From assembly GCA_905221615.1 (NCBI GenBank), contig CAJNDT010005001.1, forward strand, positions 620,001 through 684,000: DNA of 64,000 bases, written 5' to 3'. The notes beneath the pieces were generated by a model that worked only from the letters and a program-made list of their open reading frames with translations, made no database searches and was not told where the DNA came from. The stretch is from Symbiodinium sp. CCMP2592. Its lineage: Eukaryota > Sar > Dinophyceae > Suessiales > Symbiodiniaceae. Shown piece by piece: positions 1 to 11,055 of the stretch; positions within the stretch are counted from its first letter, which is position 1; every line of letters begins with the position of its first letter. The position numbers and the translations under genes are program-made.

Positions 1-375
1 CAAGCAAATCACGAGATGCCGTTCAAACTAAACCCTAAACCCTTAACCCTAAAACGCCCTAAAGCTTCAAATTATGGACGATAGGGGCCTGAATAATCAC
101 AATATTTTTCTTGGTCTACTATACGATAACTCTCTATACTGCACGGTTGCAAGCTGGGACCACGGACACAAGTAGAGTATGGTTTATATTACTAGTATCC
201 CCATAATAGAACCCAATACATACACTCACCAAAATTCAAAAGGAGCCCTATCTACACTCACCAAAATGGTAATATAAGCCCTACTTCAAGTCAACATGAA
301 GGATGGGCTTTGGCAGATCGGTGGTGGATGGAACATCAAGCTTGATCTCCGTCTTCGGGTCCCACTGCTCGTCCT

Positions 376-467
376 TACCCCAAGGCTTCTAAGTAGTTCC
401 TTTTGGGGTTCACATATAGAGTCCTATAAGGTAATCCCAAAAAGGAACTACTATGGGCCTCTGGGTA
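376..467. mobile_element. MITE family E (GTAGTTCCTTTT ends), copy 1
   Basis: TACCC..GTAGTTCCTTTTGGGGTT pairs with CCCAAAAAGGAACTAC..GGGTA. Confidence 0.7.
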
Positions 468-782
468 CTATTCGCATGATGTGTTCCTTCGTGGATAAGC
501 ACCCGGATGGACACCAAGAAACGGGCTATGATATGGCACACAGAATCGTAAGTTGCCTGCTTACTCCTGATAGTGATTGCAAGTGCGTAATTAGCTCGGA
601 CAGCTTGTAAAGACGCAACAACCCTGCACTAAACACACAAACCCTGAGCCCTAAACCCTAAAGACTACGAAGGCTTGCTGGCAGGATGGGGGGCTCCGGA
701 CCGCGCCTGGGACTGTGGGCCAAAGGGCGTCTGGAACGACCCCGGATCGAATCTGCCGAAATCCACCTGCTGTGGAAGGCTT

Positions 783-889
783 TACAGTAGAAGCCAGAAA
801 GTTGGAATATCATTATCGTAACCCCTTTAAGGTAAATTATAGGGGATCCTACCATTAATCCATATTCCAACTTTCTGGAGTTCCCTTTA
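783..889. mobile_element. MITE family A, copy 1 (107 bp TA to TA)
   Basis: The terminal inverted repeats carry CCAGAAAGTTGGAATAT. It is in inverse orientation relative to copies 2-5 and flanked by TA. Confidence 0.8.
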
Positions 890-1169
890 AGGGCTTGAGG
901 GTATAGGGTATAGGGGTTTGGAGGTTAACGGGTTTAGGATCGAAAAGTTGTAACATGGCATCGTCGCCGGTCGGCACATAATTACTCTTCAAATGGCTTC
1001 GTTATTGCCGCGTATAAGAGACTTCTAGCGGGTCTTGTTGGTGAGTCATGAGGGGTTTTAGGGACTGTCTAGGGCTTATGGCGGGCGTTTCTAAGGCCTG
1101 TCTTACAAGTCAACCCCTTGCTAGGAATGCATGCACGTATGCATGTGTATGTGTATGTCTGTGCACATG

Positions 1170-1282
1170 CTTGGAGGCCCTGTTGACTTAGTAAGTCTAC
1201 TTAGTATCCCCTAGAAACCCTATTATAATCCCCATAACCCACCTTACTAACCCTACTTACTAAGTCAAAAGGGCCTCCAAGT
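1170..1282. mobile_element. MITE family D (CTTGGAGG ends), copy 1
   Basis: CTTGGAGGCCCTGTTGACTTAG and its complement form the ends. TACTTACTAAGTC motifs lie inside. Confidence 0.7.
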
Positions 1283-1513
1283 ACAACATAAGAGCCCTAG
1301 GGAGAAAGTGGGAGTTCAGAACTTGCGGGACACAAAACACGAACCCCACCCTCATGTAGACTCCAAAGAGGAAGGACACATCCCCGTGGAACTTGTAGAA
1401 CAACAACATAGCCTCCTTGAAATGCTAAAGAACAAGTGTGAAACACAAAAGTCCGTACGACAGCAGCATAACACCCACAACGAAACTCATATGGGAAGGG
1501 GATCCTAATAATA

Positions 1514-1583
1514 TAGTCCCCTAAATTGTAGGATCCCTATTCTAAGGACCCCAAGATAGGGTAACCCTACTTTTCGGAAACAG
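1514..1583. mobile_element. MITE family C, right half only
   Basis: TAGGATCC, AAGGACCCCAA and TTTTCGGAAAC are present, but there is no left terminus. Confidence 0.5.
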
Positions 1584-1675
1584 AAATCAAAAGGGCTCCT
1601 TTTTTTTGGTATTGGGTAGTTTTATTAGGAACCTAAGACCACAAACAAGAAAAAAGGGCCACCTGCAAGACTTAA

Positions 1676-1779
1676 TATAGGGGCCTTAGTAATTAGAACA
1701 GGGTTTTGGGCACCATCATACTAAGGTTGTAATAAGGCACCCCCCCAAAATAGTATAGGTAATTATGTGGCCCCCCTAT
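1676..1779. mobile_element. MITE family F, copy (AGGGGCCTTAATAATTAGAA type)
   Basis: The left end GGGGCCTTAGTAATTAGAAC is followed by CCCCAAAATAGTATAGGTAA and a short inverted terminus. Confidence 0.65.
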
Positions 1780-1881
1780 GAGAACTTCCGAAAATAGGGG
1801 GCTCTAATATAGTACCCTACATAGTAGGATCCGTATTATAAGGACCCCAAAATAAGGCATCCCTAATTTTTGGAAACTCCC
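1780..1881. mobile_element. MITE family C, copy
   Basis: Ends are ACTTCCGAAAATAGGGG and TTTTGGAAACTCCC, with internal TAGTAGGATCCGTATTATAA. Confidence 0.65.
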
Positions 1882-1992
1882 ATATTACCTAGAACCGATG
1901 CGAGACTTGGCCTCCGTCAGTCCGTTCGCCATCTTTCGGCCCCCGGGCGGTGCTACCAAGGGCGGGTAGCGATTCACGTGATGCACCTCAAA

Positions 1993-2033
1993 CTGCGATC
2001 CTGTTAGGGGAGCTACTGTTAAGGGCCTAGGCT
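1993..2033. repeat. 41-bp direct repeat, copy 1
   Basis: CTGCGATCCTGTTAGGGGAG to TTAAGGGCCTAGGCT. It recurs at 2,204-2,244 with one mismatch, bracketing the family L element. Confidence 0.7.
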
Positions 2034-2102
2034 ATCTACCCTCTTTAAAGGGATCTATAAGGATACACTATTATACTAGGTTGCTGAGTCACCTGAACTA
2101 AA

Positions 2103-2198
2103 CCTAGGAATAAAAAGGGTGCCCTTTTTGTTTCAAAGGGGCTTATAAGGGAACCTGAACCCTACGAAAATGGAATAAAGGCCTACTCTAGGTCCTAG
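2103..2198. mobile_element. MITE family L, copy 1
   Basis: CCTAGGAATAAAAAGGGTGC at left; CTACTCTAGGTCCTAG at right. Confidence 0.55.
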
Positions 2199-2203
2199 TG
2201 AAG

Positions 2204-2244
2204 CTGCGATCCTGTTCGGGGAGCTACTGTTAAGGGCCTAGGCT
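2204..2244. repeat. 41-bp direct repeat, copy 2
   Basis: It matches 1,993-2,033 with one mismatch. Confidence 0.7.
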
Positions 2245-2350
2245 CAGGAACCTGGCTTCAAGATCCTGCAAAGGAATCCATGCTACTTACTGAAAGTCCC
2301 CAAACATGTACTATTTACAGGCTTTCATCGCCAAAGCACGTACTACCCAG

Positions 2351-2448
2351 GACCCAGAGGCTCCATAATTAGTAGTTCCTTTTTGGGATTACCTTATAGG
2401 ATTCTATATGTGAACCCCAAAAAGGAACTACTTTGGAGCCTCAGGGTA
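2351..2448. mobile_element. MITE family E, copy 2
   Basis: GTAGTTCCTTTTTGGGATTA and the complementary CCCCAAAAAGGAACTAC; right end GGGTA. Confidence 0.7.
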
Positions 2449-2696
2449 TTTGTAAACTTGGAGCCCAGGGGATCCTAAAAATCAGGTCAGAGCGTGCGCG
2501 TGAAGCTAACAATCCAAAGCTGAAGAGAGCTTGCAGGACTGAGGATTCATGCAACCCCATTCTGAAACTTGACAGAAAGATGGCAATGAAGGTAGTAGAA
2601 GTACTACCAGCGAGAAACAGCCGTAGGGTTGACGGTCAAAGTTAAGACGTGTAGGGTTTGTAGTACATAGGGTTTTGGGTTTTGCAATTTATTACT

Positions 2697-2759
2697 ACTA
2701 CTGAAGTACTACTACTACTGCTGCTGCTGCTACTACTACTACTACTCCTACTACTCCCG

Positions 2760-2825
<66 letters not shown>

Positions 2826-2992
2826 ATACCACTACTACTACTACTACTCCTACTCCTACTCCTACTCCTACTCCTACTCCTACTCCTACTGCTACTCCTA
2901 CTCCTACTCCTACTCCTACTCCTACTCCTACTCCTGCTCCTGCTCCTGCTGCTGCTGCTGCTGCTGCTACTATTACTACGACGACGACTGCT
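2697..2992. repeat. Trinucleotide array (CTA/CTG) with CTACTC hexamer core
   Basis: Nearly pure CTA repeats are followed by about 16 CTACTC-type units and then GCT repeats. ORFs across it give poly-Leu, poly-Ser or poly-Val and are not genes. Confidence 0.9.
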
Positions 2993-3446
2993 GTATGGCT
3001 TATAGGGGGTTTCAAATGGATTCAGCACCCACATCTAGGCACAGTGGGGCGAGGTCTCTGGTTCAGACGCGAATGTGCACGTCGACCAAGAACCCTTACA
3101 GGTGTTGCGGTTTGGGATATTACGGGTGTATAGTAGAAAACACTCTGTGTTGCAGCCCAGCAAGCACTTCGCCCGTCAGCTGCGGCACACGGGACGCAGA
3201 ATGCCTGCCACATCAGTTGTGGAAACTGCAGGGACTTGCGTCCGTTCGGATAGTGGGCTTAGGGGTCGACAGGAACGCAAAGAAAAAGGGTCCCACGGAA
3301 CCTGAAAGCTTGCTGAAGAGATCGGAGGGACATGTAAGGACCATGAGGACATTCTCACCCCAGGGTTGCTGCATGCAAGTTGGTTGCCCATGAGAAGCAT
3401 TTTGAGGCTCGGGCTTTGGGGTAATATAGGGCCCATATAATTAAAT

Positions 3447-3591
3447 ACTTGGAGGGTTGGGGGACGTAGTAACTGGTTATTTTAGGGACTTATAAGTACC
3501 ACAACCCCAAATAGGGTCCCTTTTAGGGTACTTATAAGTCTACTTACTACCTACTTACTAAGTCCCCCCGACCCTGCAAGTACCAATACAA
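3447..3591. mobile_element. MITE family D, longer subtype
   Basis: ACTTGGAGGGTTGGGGGACG pairs with CCCCCCGACCCTGCAAGT at the other end. The inside has the palindromic ACTTATAAGTACC. Confidence 0.7.
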
Positions 3592-4008
3592 CTGTGGGAG
3601 CTCGTTGTCATAATTGTAGCATAATAGGCATGATACACTCCCAAACCCTTTCTTCCAATAAACAAAACCTCCCATATGGATATTGAAGGTCTGAGAGACT
3701 GTCTGCTGATGAGGGCAAGCGTTGCAGCTCCAGGACGCTGGCTCACCCGGCAGCCATTGGTTCTGATAGCGTCAATGGTTTTCGACTTCCTGATAAACCC
3801 TTAATGTCGGGATTGCTTTACCTTCAAGCCCCTGCGGCTGTCAAAATAGACACCTAGCGAGGAAAGACTGCGTTGAGGCCGATTGTCCTAAGTGTACATA
3901 ACGATTGCCGGATCTAATTTCTGAAGCTCCCATAGCAAGGGCCTGAGCTCCTGATGCTAGATTTGACATACAAGAAAAACAGTTTGGTGAGATAGGCTCG
4001 GATTGTGG

Positions 4009-4022
4009 GGGGGGGGGGGGGG
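4009..4022. repeat. Poly-G run
   Basis: A G homopolymer of about 14 bases; length is prone to sequencing error. Confidence 0.8.
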
Positions 4023-5874
4023 TATTGTAAGGGATTCGAATTTTCAGTAGACCTGCTGAGCGGTTTCAACTCAGTTTAATTGCCGAAGCCGGGAGGAACA
4101 ACTTGAGGGTTAAGTGAACAGCCTCTAGGGAACCCCAGAACCTAACCGTCTTAACTGTCCACGTTGAGTAAATAAACCCCCTTATAAACCTTAGATGCCC
4201 CTAAACCAATAAACCCTGCCCGGCAAAAAACCCACCTGAAAGTGGCGCGTAGGCTTCAGGACCTGGCAGAACGCTTTTGAAAGCCCAAAATTCCGAGACT
4301 GAGGGGTAGAATTTACACCGCATCAGGTTTTTGTTCTGAGAAACACTGTAGAGCACCTCAGACTGCATAAGGGTTTTTGACTTCCCACAAGCTGTGATAT
4401 TAAGCAGTACAAGAAACAATAAGCCTAACCATTGCTCATGAGAGCTTCATATTATAGCACCAGAAGCCCTCTTCAGATGTTGCGATTTGCATTTTGTAAG
4501 ATATCGGCACCAGCGAGGGGGGGCCCAAAGAGTTACAATTTAACTGCTGCGGCTGCAGCGACGCAGACGGGAACTTGTGAGGCATGAAGTCGATATAACC
4601 TCGATATAGGGGGATCTCTCCGGGCTACCGCTTCGGTTTAGTAAAAGGGACCCAGTGATCAGAATAGTGCTTTGGGTGGTTTAATATGGTAAAGACTCCT
4701 GGTATGTCACCTGCATTTGGTGGCCTAGCTGAAAAAAGGGAATGTGCGAAAACGCAGGGAAAACGCACATTCAGGCTAAAACGCAGTGCTGAGAAAGGCG
4801 GAGAATCCCTGTAACAGGTTCAGGAAGCAGCCCCAACAAGGAGTAATTATGATGGCTACTTATTTCGGCTTCTTAACCTCAGGTGCATCCTGAAGCCCTA
4901 AAGCCTCCAACTTGCTGCCAAGTTGGCCATAGATTCTTGAAGTGCGGTCCCACAATCCCGCGGTCTAATCTTGAGCTCCGCAAACCGGAAAACCACACCC
5001 CAACAAGCCCTGCCAGAATCTTTACAAAGGCCTATATTCTGTTACCGAAAACATCCCCGCAGGAGCCTACAATAAACTCGGACGAGATCCGCCGCTTATG
5101 TTAATCAACGGGCCTTAGCTAGAATAGATTTTCGGAAATATTACACTATAAGGGCTGAGAAATAGAAGTGGCAACTGGTCAGGCCCTTATCTTATGACCT
5201 AAACCCCGAACTATACCCCTAAACCCTGAATCCCTAAACCCTACAGCCTTTGAGCAGCCCCAGGAAGCCCGGAACAGCGATAAAGTCTCGTAGGGCCTTG
5301 GAGGACCCTTCTTCTGCCCCGAAGCGCTGCCACACGCCACGCCATGTCCTCAAAAGGGTTTTTTTCCCTCCTACTTGGCCAGGACGAAGCCCGCATTGCA
5401 GGGTAAAAAGGGTTGAGGGATTGGGGGTTTAGGGGTTTAGGGTTCTTTTCCTCGTACCCAGCAAGTGTTTAAGGTTTGGGGTTTAGGGGGTGTCCCAACT
5501 CAGGGCTTTGCACCACTAAATCCTGGGATCGATAGCTCTGACTGTCGTTGCTGCTGTTGTTGATGCTGTATGTGCTGGTAATGTCGCGAGGTCATCGGCG
5601 CTTTTGGTACACCGTTCGCAAGGGCTTGCAACCATAAGCTGTCGGGCGTCCAGGGGTGGTGAGGCTGTTGCTGGAGAAGCCACGTTGCAGATTTCAAGGC
5701 TCATCGAAAGACCACGCAGGTTGGGAGTGGGATGACGAGAATTTCGAGCACGCGTGGAGTATAGGAGTCGGAGTGGGAGTAGCTGCAGCGACAGCGGTGC
5801 CGATAGCAGCAACAGCAGTAGTGACAGCACGAATAACGTTAGCAGCAGCAACAGCAGGATGAGGAGGAGGTAGT

Positions 5875-5955
5875 CGTAGCAGCAGCAGCAGCAGCAGCAG
5901 CAGGAGGAGGAGGAGGAGGAGGAGGAGTAGCAGCAGTAGCAGCAGCAGTAGTAGT
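5875..5955. repeat. AGC/AGG trinucleotide array
   Basis: (AGC)n passes into (AGG)n and (AGT)n. Confidence 0.85.
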
Positions 5956-6333
5956 GTAGGAGCAGGTGTGGGAATAGGAGTAAGAGTGTCAGGAGGGCCC
6001 CTTCAGACCGAGCCGAGGCTGAACAAGTGTCTTGAGCCTCGACCGAAATCTGCGATGCAGGGCTGAATTATTATCAGAATAGGGCTTTTGGGACTGTCGT
6101 AATTCGATTACTCAGTATTTTTTTACATCGGATGCTCGCAAGTCCGAAGTATCTGCACAACGCTGCTACATGTCCTCAAAAGAACAAGAACGTCAAAAGA
6201 AGCCGCCCTCGGATGCCAGCAGCGCTTTCCGGGCCCATTTGGTGTGGCCGATTTTCTGTCCCGCCACTCGCTTGGGGCCACCTGCAGGCGCAGCAGCAAG
6301 CTGCAAGTGTGCGGCTGCGTCCGCCTCATTTCC

Positions 6334-9300
6334 TTACTTCTTAGATACTGAAAAAATCTGCCTTGAAACTATCCGAACTGTGAACGGCTTAGAAGAAACA
6401 AAAGAACTTGAGAGGCCCGGTATTGGTCTTTTGTTTAAGCTTCTTGTGATCATCTCGCTGTATCCAGTCGATGAGTCGGCAACCCATGTGAAAACTGTCT
6501 CGGGGACCACGAGCGTTTGGCTACGGATGAGCTTCCAAACAAAGGCTTGGTCCACCTGCGTCTGGTTCACAGAGGCAAGCATCAGCTTCGTCGCGGGTCG
6601 CCGCGAATCATCTGGTAATTTATTCACGTCGTCGTTGGTCTGCAGAAGATACCACGTGCCATTTGCCTCACTCAATTGCCGGACCTGTGGAGTGTCTGTC
6701 AAGTGCTCGTCGCCGAGATCCTTGGTAATAACTGCACCCTCATACCGGCCTTTGCCAGACAGGATGAAGTACATGGGTGCCATAACCCGTGCGTTCGTGA
6801 GGCTCGTCAGGGCGCCCTGAAACGTCGGGCTGGTCTCCATGATCTGTCTCACCCTCCAACCATACAAATCTCCTTTCCTTGATGCCACAATACCCTAGGA
6901 GTAATCAGGGTACGCTTGCTCCTATCATATCGGTGTCAGGAATGAAGCACAAGTCTCAGACACAGAGCAAAGGTTACTACTGGGGGCGGAGTTTCCCAGC
7001 CTTCAGAGCTTCGAGGCTTTTTGCCCTGTCCAAGGGGTAACGCATGTTCTGCTCAAACGTCCAGCCATCCATGCGCATGCCCGTGTGGACACCAATCCAT
7101 CCTAGGAATGATGGAGCCAGCATCAACACTTTGCCATCCCTCCAATATCTCGCTGTAAAGGTGACATCTGGGAGGTCTAGGATTCGACCGTCTGGCATCC
7201 GAAACTGGAAGACATAGTCCATGTTGCGTCCGTGGAAGACCCTCCCGTCTGAATCGGCCATCAATAGCCCCGAGCATCCGGCGAGGCTCGTATCTGGTGC
7301 GCCGAGCCTTAGGGTGCAGGGCTTATCGGGTATCGGGCTTAGGGTTTCGAGCAGGGTATGAGGATCGCCCCAGACAAGCTTAACTTAAGCTTTCAGTGTT
7401 TTAAGAACACACGGAAAACGAGTTTCAATTGTGCAAACTCAGCCATTTTTCAGCACGGGCTTTGCGTGTGTGCCGGCAAGCTGGAATCTTACCCTAAACC
7501 CTAAACCCCTTTTCAGCACAGACTGAGGCGCCGGCCTTAACCCTAAACCCTAAAACCCTAAACCCGAAACCCTAAAACCCCAAACCCTATAAACCTACTC
7601 AGCTAGCAAGGAGCTCATAGATGGCGTTGAACAGCAGGAGTTTGTTCAACAGATCCCTCGGGTCATCCTCCGGCCTGGCGAAAAAAGGGGGCCTTCATAC
7701 AGCAGAAGCCGACAAAATCGAAACTCGATAGCCTCAATCCCTAAGAGCAAAGTATAGGGAATCCCAGCACGATTTGTCCTTAATTAGGTTTCTAACTTTG
7801 TGGAGTTTACAATAATTAGCATAAGGTTCCTTTAAGGTTAAAGGGATCTGTATAAGGGCTTTCTATACGGCGGCCTTAACATTTAGAATAAGGATCCTGT
7901 AAGGGTTCCTTTAAAGGGATCTATATAGTTAGGGTTCCTAGAAGGGCTTTATGGGAGGGGGCCTTCATAATTAGAACAGGGCTTTGGGGTCCGTTCGACT
8001 ATATATTCATAAGGAGCCCCCCCAAAATAGTATAGGTAATTGTTAAGGGCGCTGTGATAAGGGTTTCGACGCTCGCACTCACAAATGCAGGCAAGGCTCC
8101 ACACAGTTCACAGGAAGGGTTCAGGGTTGAAGGGTTATCAGTAAACTCAAGCAGACATAGCACCACACGCCTCAAAAACCATCCGACGATGCCGAACAAC
8201 TCCCGGAGGTAATCACTGAACTCCTTCTGACCGGCGAGGAGCGTCGCGATCCAATCTATTTGCTCCTGCGACGACAGAGTCTTTTCAACGACCTCCCAAG
8301 CCCAAAAACCCGAAACCCTAAACCCGTACCCAAAACGCTCCAATGGCGTCAGAGTCTTTTCAACGGCCGCGGTCCAACGATCGAACCTGAGCTGCTCGTG
8401 GAAGCCCTTTAAGGGGTATAGTGGGCTCTTTTAAGGGATCTAGAGGGTTCCTTTAACGGGGATCTAGAGGGTTCCTTTAAGGGATCTAGAGGGTTCCTTT
8501 AAAAGGGGTCCTTGAGAGGGTTGAGGGTTGCAGGTCTCTTTGTCATTTGGGACACAGGATTTAGGGCTGATGGGTTTGCAAGCTTCGATCGCCTCTCTTT
8601 TTTTTACCACGCTGAAAACCAAGAGTACATGCATAACGACGAGTTATATTGAAACTAAAGTTTGAATCCTAGCAATACTGAGCAATGCAGGTCCTCCTTC
8701 GGAGGGTCAACCAACTTTATGGCTAGGATGCTTTTCATGAGAAACCGGTAGCCAGAACAGGCGCTACAATCGAGATCACACCCAAAACCCCCAAACCGTT
8801 CGGAAGCCCCGAGCGAGCTCTTCAAGGGAACCAAGAACCCTTTTCGAGCTCTTAAAGGCACCCCCCAAGGTACTTTCAGTACACCCCTAAGCCCAAAACT
8901 CTAAACCTGTAGAAACCCAAAGACTCCAATATCCCTTAATTAAGTAGGAATATACCTTAAATTATAGTAGGATTCCTACGATGATTTAAGGGTTATTCCA
9001 TAATTACTGCTATTTGCTTAAGAACCCCCAAAAAATAAAAAATATATTCCTTATGGGGGTAATATAGGGATTATTATTTTTATTTTTTGGGAGTTCTTAA
9101 GCAAGTAGAAGATTAAGGGATATTGGAGTCTCTGGAGCCCTAAACCTCAAAAATAACAGACTCGGGGGGCAGCGGCCTGATCTCCTTGGTGAAGTGCTTG
9201 GTAACATTTCCCCAGCGTGCCTCCGGGAGGGTTCATTAAAAAGGGTCCATCCACATAAATACATCTATGTATATATGTATGTATATATATATATATGTAT

Positions 9301-9769
9301 ATTTATGTCTTTTTTGGCTCCCGCTTGGCTGATTTGTGTGTGTGTGTATATAAATATATATATATATATATATGTGCATACTTCCATTATGGAATTGGGC
9401 CCCCTAAGTACATCCTCATTGTGGTTTTAAGGGCCTACTTTCACTACCGTAGTTCGTAGCCCATCAGTATATGTGGACCCTCTTGGTTACAAAGGCTAAA
9501 GGCTGATCTGGGTTCTAAGCGAACACAAGGACAGGTACGGGCATTAAGTTTATAATAAGGGTTGAGGGCCCATAAGGGTTTCAAACGGTTTGTAAGAGTT
9601 TTGTAAGGCTTTCGTGTCTAGGGCTTTGGCTGTTTGTCCGGGGTCCACAGTTGGACAGTTTAGAGTTGTTTTGAGCCTCGGGGACGGCGTCCAAATTGAT
9701 GTCCAAAGTCGGGGAAGCGGCTGCTGCTGCCACTGCAACCACGGCGAGAGCAGCAGAAAGTCGAGTCAT
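6334..9769 (-). CDS. Acid ceramidase / NAAA-like amidase, multi-exon host gene
   Basis: This is a lipid amidase of the acid ceramidase / N-acylethanolamine acid amidase family, expected to cleave fatty-acid amides in an acidic compartment. Proposed exons (minus strand): 9769-9686 (signal peptide MTRLSAALAVVAVAAAAA, then the family-typical INLD); 8391-8365 (LRFDRW, which restores the INLD-x5-RW spacing); 8292 to about 8168; 7674 to about 7604 (FNAIYELLA, as in the family's FYEL element); about 7307-6981 (nucleophile Cys codon 7276-7274, then 14 residues to HGRNMDY, and the GMRMDGW segment); and 6877-6334 (EGAVITKD, TNDD, DDSRRP, to the stop). Intron 6878-6980 has GT-AG ends and restores the frame. 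The junction between the FYEL and Cys exons is unresolved, and a segment expected before FYEL was not found, so the gene may be divergent or damaged. Introns hold telomere-like repeats and MITEs. Confidence 0.7.
6878..6980 (-). other. 103-bp intron of the amidase gene
   Basis: On the minus strand it begins GTAGTAACC and ends CATCAAG. Splicing joins CA to G AAA GGA, giving Q-K-G in frame and linking the catalytic exon to the EGAVITKD exon. Confidence 0.6.
7487..7590. repeat. Interstitial telomere-like CCCTAAA array in an intron
   Basis: ACCCTAAACCCTAAACCCC-type units with variants, inside the proposed amidase intron. Confidence 0.75.
7955..8056. mobile_element. MITE family F, copy inside a proposed intron of the amidase gene
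   Basis: GGGGCCTTCATAATTAGAAC and CCCCAAAATAGTATAGGTAA are both present. Confidence 0.65.
8293..8364 (-). other. 72-bp candidate intron flanked by 16-bp direct repeats
   Basis: CGTTGAAAAGACTCTG occurs at 8,350-8,365 and 8,275-8,290 (plus coordinates; minus-strand sequence). Removing a GT-AG intron of 72 bp between them keeps the frame (WTAA then VVEKTL). The intron contains a GGGTTTAGGGTTTCGGG telomere-like stretch. Confidence 0.5.
8427..8512. repeat. Tandem repeat, about 24-bp unit, three copies
   Basis: The unit is AGGGATCTAGAGGGTTCCTTTA, repeated with small changes. Confidence 0.7.
8921..9130. mobile_element. MITE family H, copy 1 with another MITE nested inside
   Basis: The outer arms are AGACTCCAATATCCCTTAAT and ATTAAGGGATATTGGAGTCT. 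An unrelated palindrome interrupts it. Confidence 0.65.
9013..9105. mobile_element. Nested palindromic element inside family H copy 1
   Basis: CTTAAGAACCCCCAAAAAAT pairs with ATTTTTTGGGAGTTCTTAAG. Confidence 0.65.
9277..9375. repeat. TA/TG microsatellite pair
   Basis: GTATATATATATATATG and TAAATATATATATATATATA tracts. Confidence 0.8.
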
Positions 9770-9866
9770 TTCAAAATCGCAAGGATACGAAGGGTTCGAT
9801 ACGGAACAAGAGTCAGTGTGAAGGGGTGGCACACTTCTTGAGCCAAGAAACGATAGAGATACATTT

Positions 9867-9967
9867 GGGTGGTTGTCAATACTATGGTCCCTTTTTGGGC
9901 CCTTATTCTAATACGGCACCTATTATTTAGGGTACCCAAAAAGGAACCATAATGCTGACAACCACGC
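9867..9967. mobile_element. MITE family G (GGTTGTCAA ends), copy 1
   Basis: GGGTGGTTGTCAATACTATG pairs with CATAATGCTGACAACCAC. Confidence 0.7.
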
Positions 9968-9995
9968 ACATGATCAATGATGCTGGGCCCCGTCA

Positions 9996-10092
9996 CTAGG
10001 TTGGCCCTGAAAGCCTCTGAAACATATTCGTAAATAGGGTCCTACTATAAGCCCAATAAGGGATAATATAAAATGTCCCAAAGGCCTACCTA
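9996..10092. mobile_element. MITE family M, copy 1
   Basis: CTAGGTTGGCC at left; GGCCTACCTAG at right. Confidence 0.65.
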
Positions 10093-10628
10093 GATCATGG
10101 AGGATGAGGAGCTTCTGCTGGATCTTTTTCTGGGGCCTGAACAATCGAACTTGAAGGTTGCCCCGCCAGGTGGTCCCTAGATTGCCCAAGCCGGGAGAGT
10201 CCCTGGTATATCCAGAGAACCGCTTCATCTGTAGGGTAGGGTTTAGGGTGTAGGGTTTAGGGATGTTCAGAGAGTGTGGTGCTGTTCGGCGCTTGCGCTG
10301 CTGCTTCGAGTTCCAGAAAGAGCTGGGGCCTCACAGCGGGTTTAGGGTTTGCGGTTTCAATTTCAGTAAACCCTAAACCCTCCTTCCCCTTGCAGCTGGC
10401 TTCTCTCGAAAGGAACAGCCGTCGCCGTGAAGCAGTGCAGAAACCCTAAACTCTTTACTATACAATTAGAAAAGGGTTTTGGGTATAATTATCATACAAG
10501 AATTATGATAAGGAGCACCAAAAAAATTAATTCAGGGCCCTGTATTAAACCCAAACCTAGGATCCTTGCGAGAGAGTAGCCCACAAAGCTCCACGAAGTG
10601 CTGCCACTGCACCTGCGTGCCGGGCTTT

Positions 10629-10735
10629 TAAAGGGAACTCCAGAAAGTTGGAATATGGTTTCAGGGTAGGATACCCCATAATTTACCATAAAGGGTTTAG
10701 GATAATCATATTCCAACTTTCTGGCTTTTACTTTA
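10629..10735. mobile_element. MITE family A, copy 2
   Basis: 107 bp TA to TA; ends AAGGGAACTCCAGAAAGTTG and CAACTTTCTGGCTTTTACTT. Confidence 0.8.
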
Positions 10736-10810
10736 AAGGCTTCCAGCCCTAGAAGCCAACAAGTAAAGGGTTCCTGGGACATCAACTCAGGGTTGAAGGA
10801 TTTTTTTTGC

Positions 10811-11054
10811 CGGTTTAAGGTTTAGGGTTTAGGGTTTTTAGGGTTTTGGGTTTAGGGTTTAGAGTTTTTAGGGTTTAGGGTTTAGAGTTTTTAGGGTTTA
10901 GGGTTTAGGGTTGAAGGATTAGGGCTCAGGGTTGAAGGATGTTTTTCCCGGTTTAAGGTTTAGGGTTTAGGGTTTTTAGGGTTTAGGGTTTAGGGTTTAG
11001 AGTTTTTAGGGTTTAGGGTTTAGGGTTGAAGGATTAGGGCTCAGGGTTGAAGGA
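10811..11054. repeat. TTTAGGG array, duplicated block
   Basis: A block of about 110-130 bp beginning CCGGTTTAAGGTTTAGGG and ending GGGTTGAAGGAT occurs twice in tandem, containing degenerate TTTAGGG units. Confidence 0.8.
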
Positions 11055-11055
11055 T

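Larger units (their letters stand above)
1..6333. other. Gene-poor repeat region
   Basis: I see no supportable gene. The stretch holds MITE copies (listed separately), telomere-like CCCTAAA words, a trinucleotide array at 2.7-3.0 kb, a poly-G run at 4,009-4,022 and a degenerate AGC/AGG array near 5.87-5.95 kb. ORFs here are short, not conserved in pattern, and mostly cross repeats. Confidence 0.6.
8392..9685 (-). other. Long intron 1 of the amidase gene (proposed)
   Basis: This 1.3-kb stretch between the signal-peptide exon and the LRFDRW exon contains tandem GGATCTAGAGGGTTCCTTTAA units, a nested pair of MITEs (8,921-9,130) and two TA-rich tracts. I see no other coding sequence in it. Confidence 0.45.

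Noticed and set aside
33-60. tRNA or rRNA genes
   Set aside because: I looked for cloverleaf or rRNA-like sequence while reading the window and found none that I could support; a covariance-model scan would be needed to exclude them.
2642-3034. ORFs of 105-130 residues, including an SR-like Ser/Arg protein
   Set aside because: They arise from the CTA/CTACTC array; every frame is open because the repeat lacks stops.
6170-6820. 216-residue plus-strand ORF
   Set aside because: It is the antisense shadow of the amidase exon, whose minus-strand frame carries family motifs.
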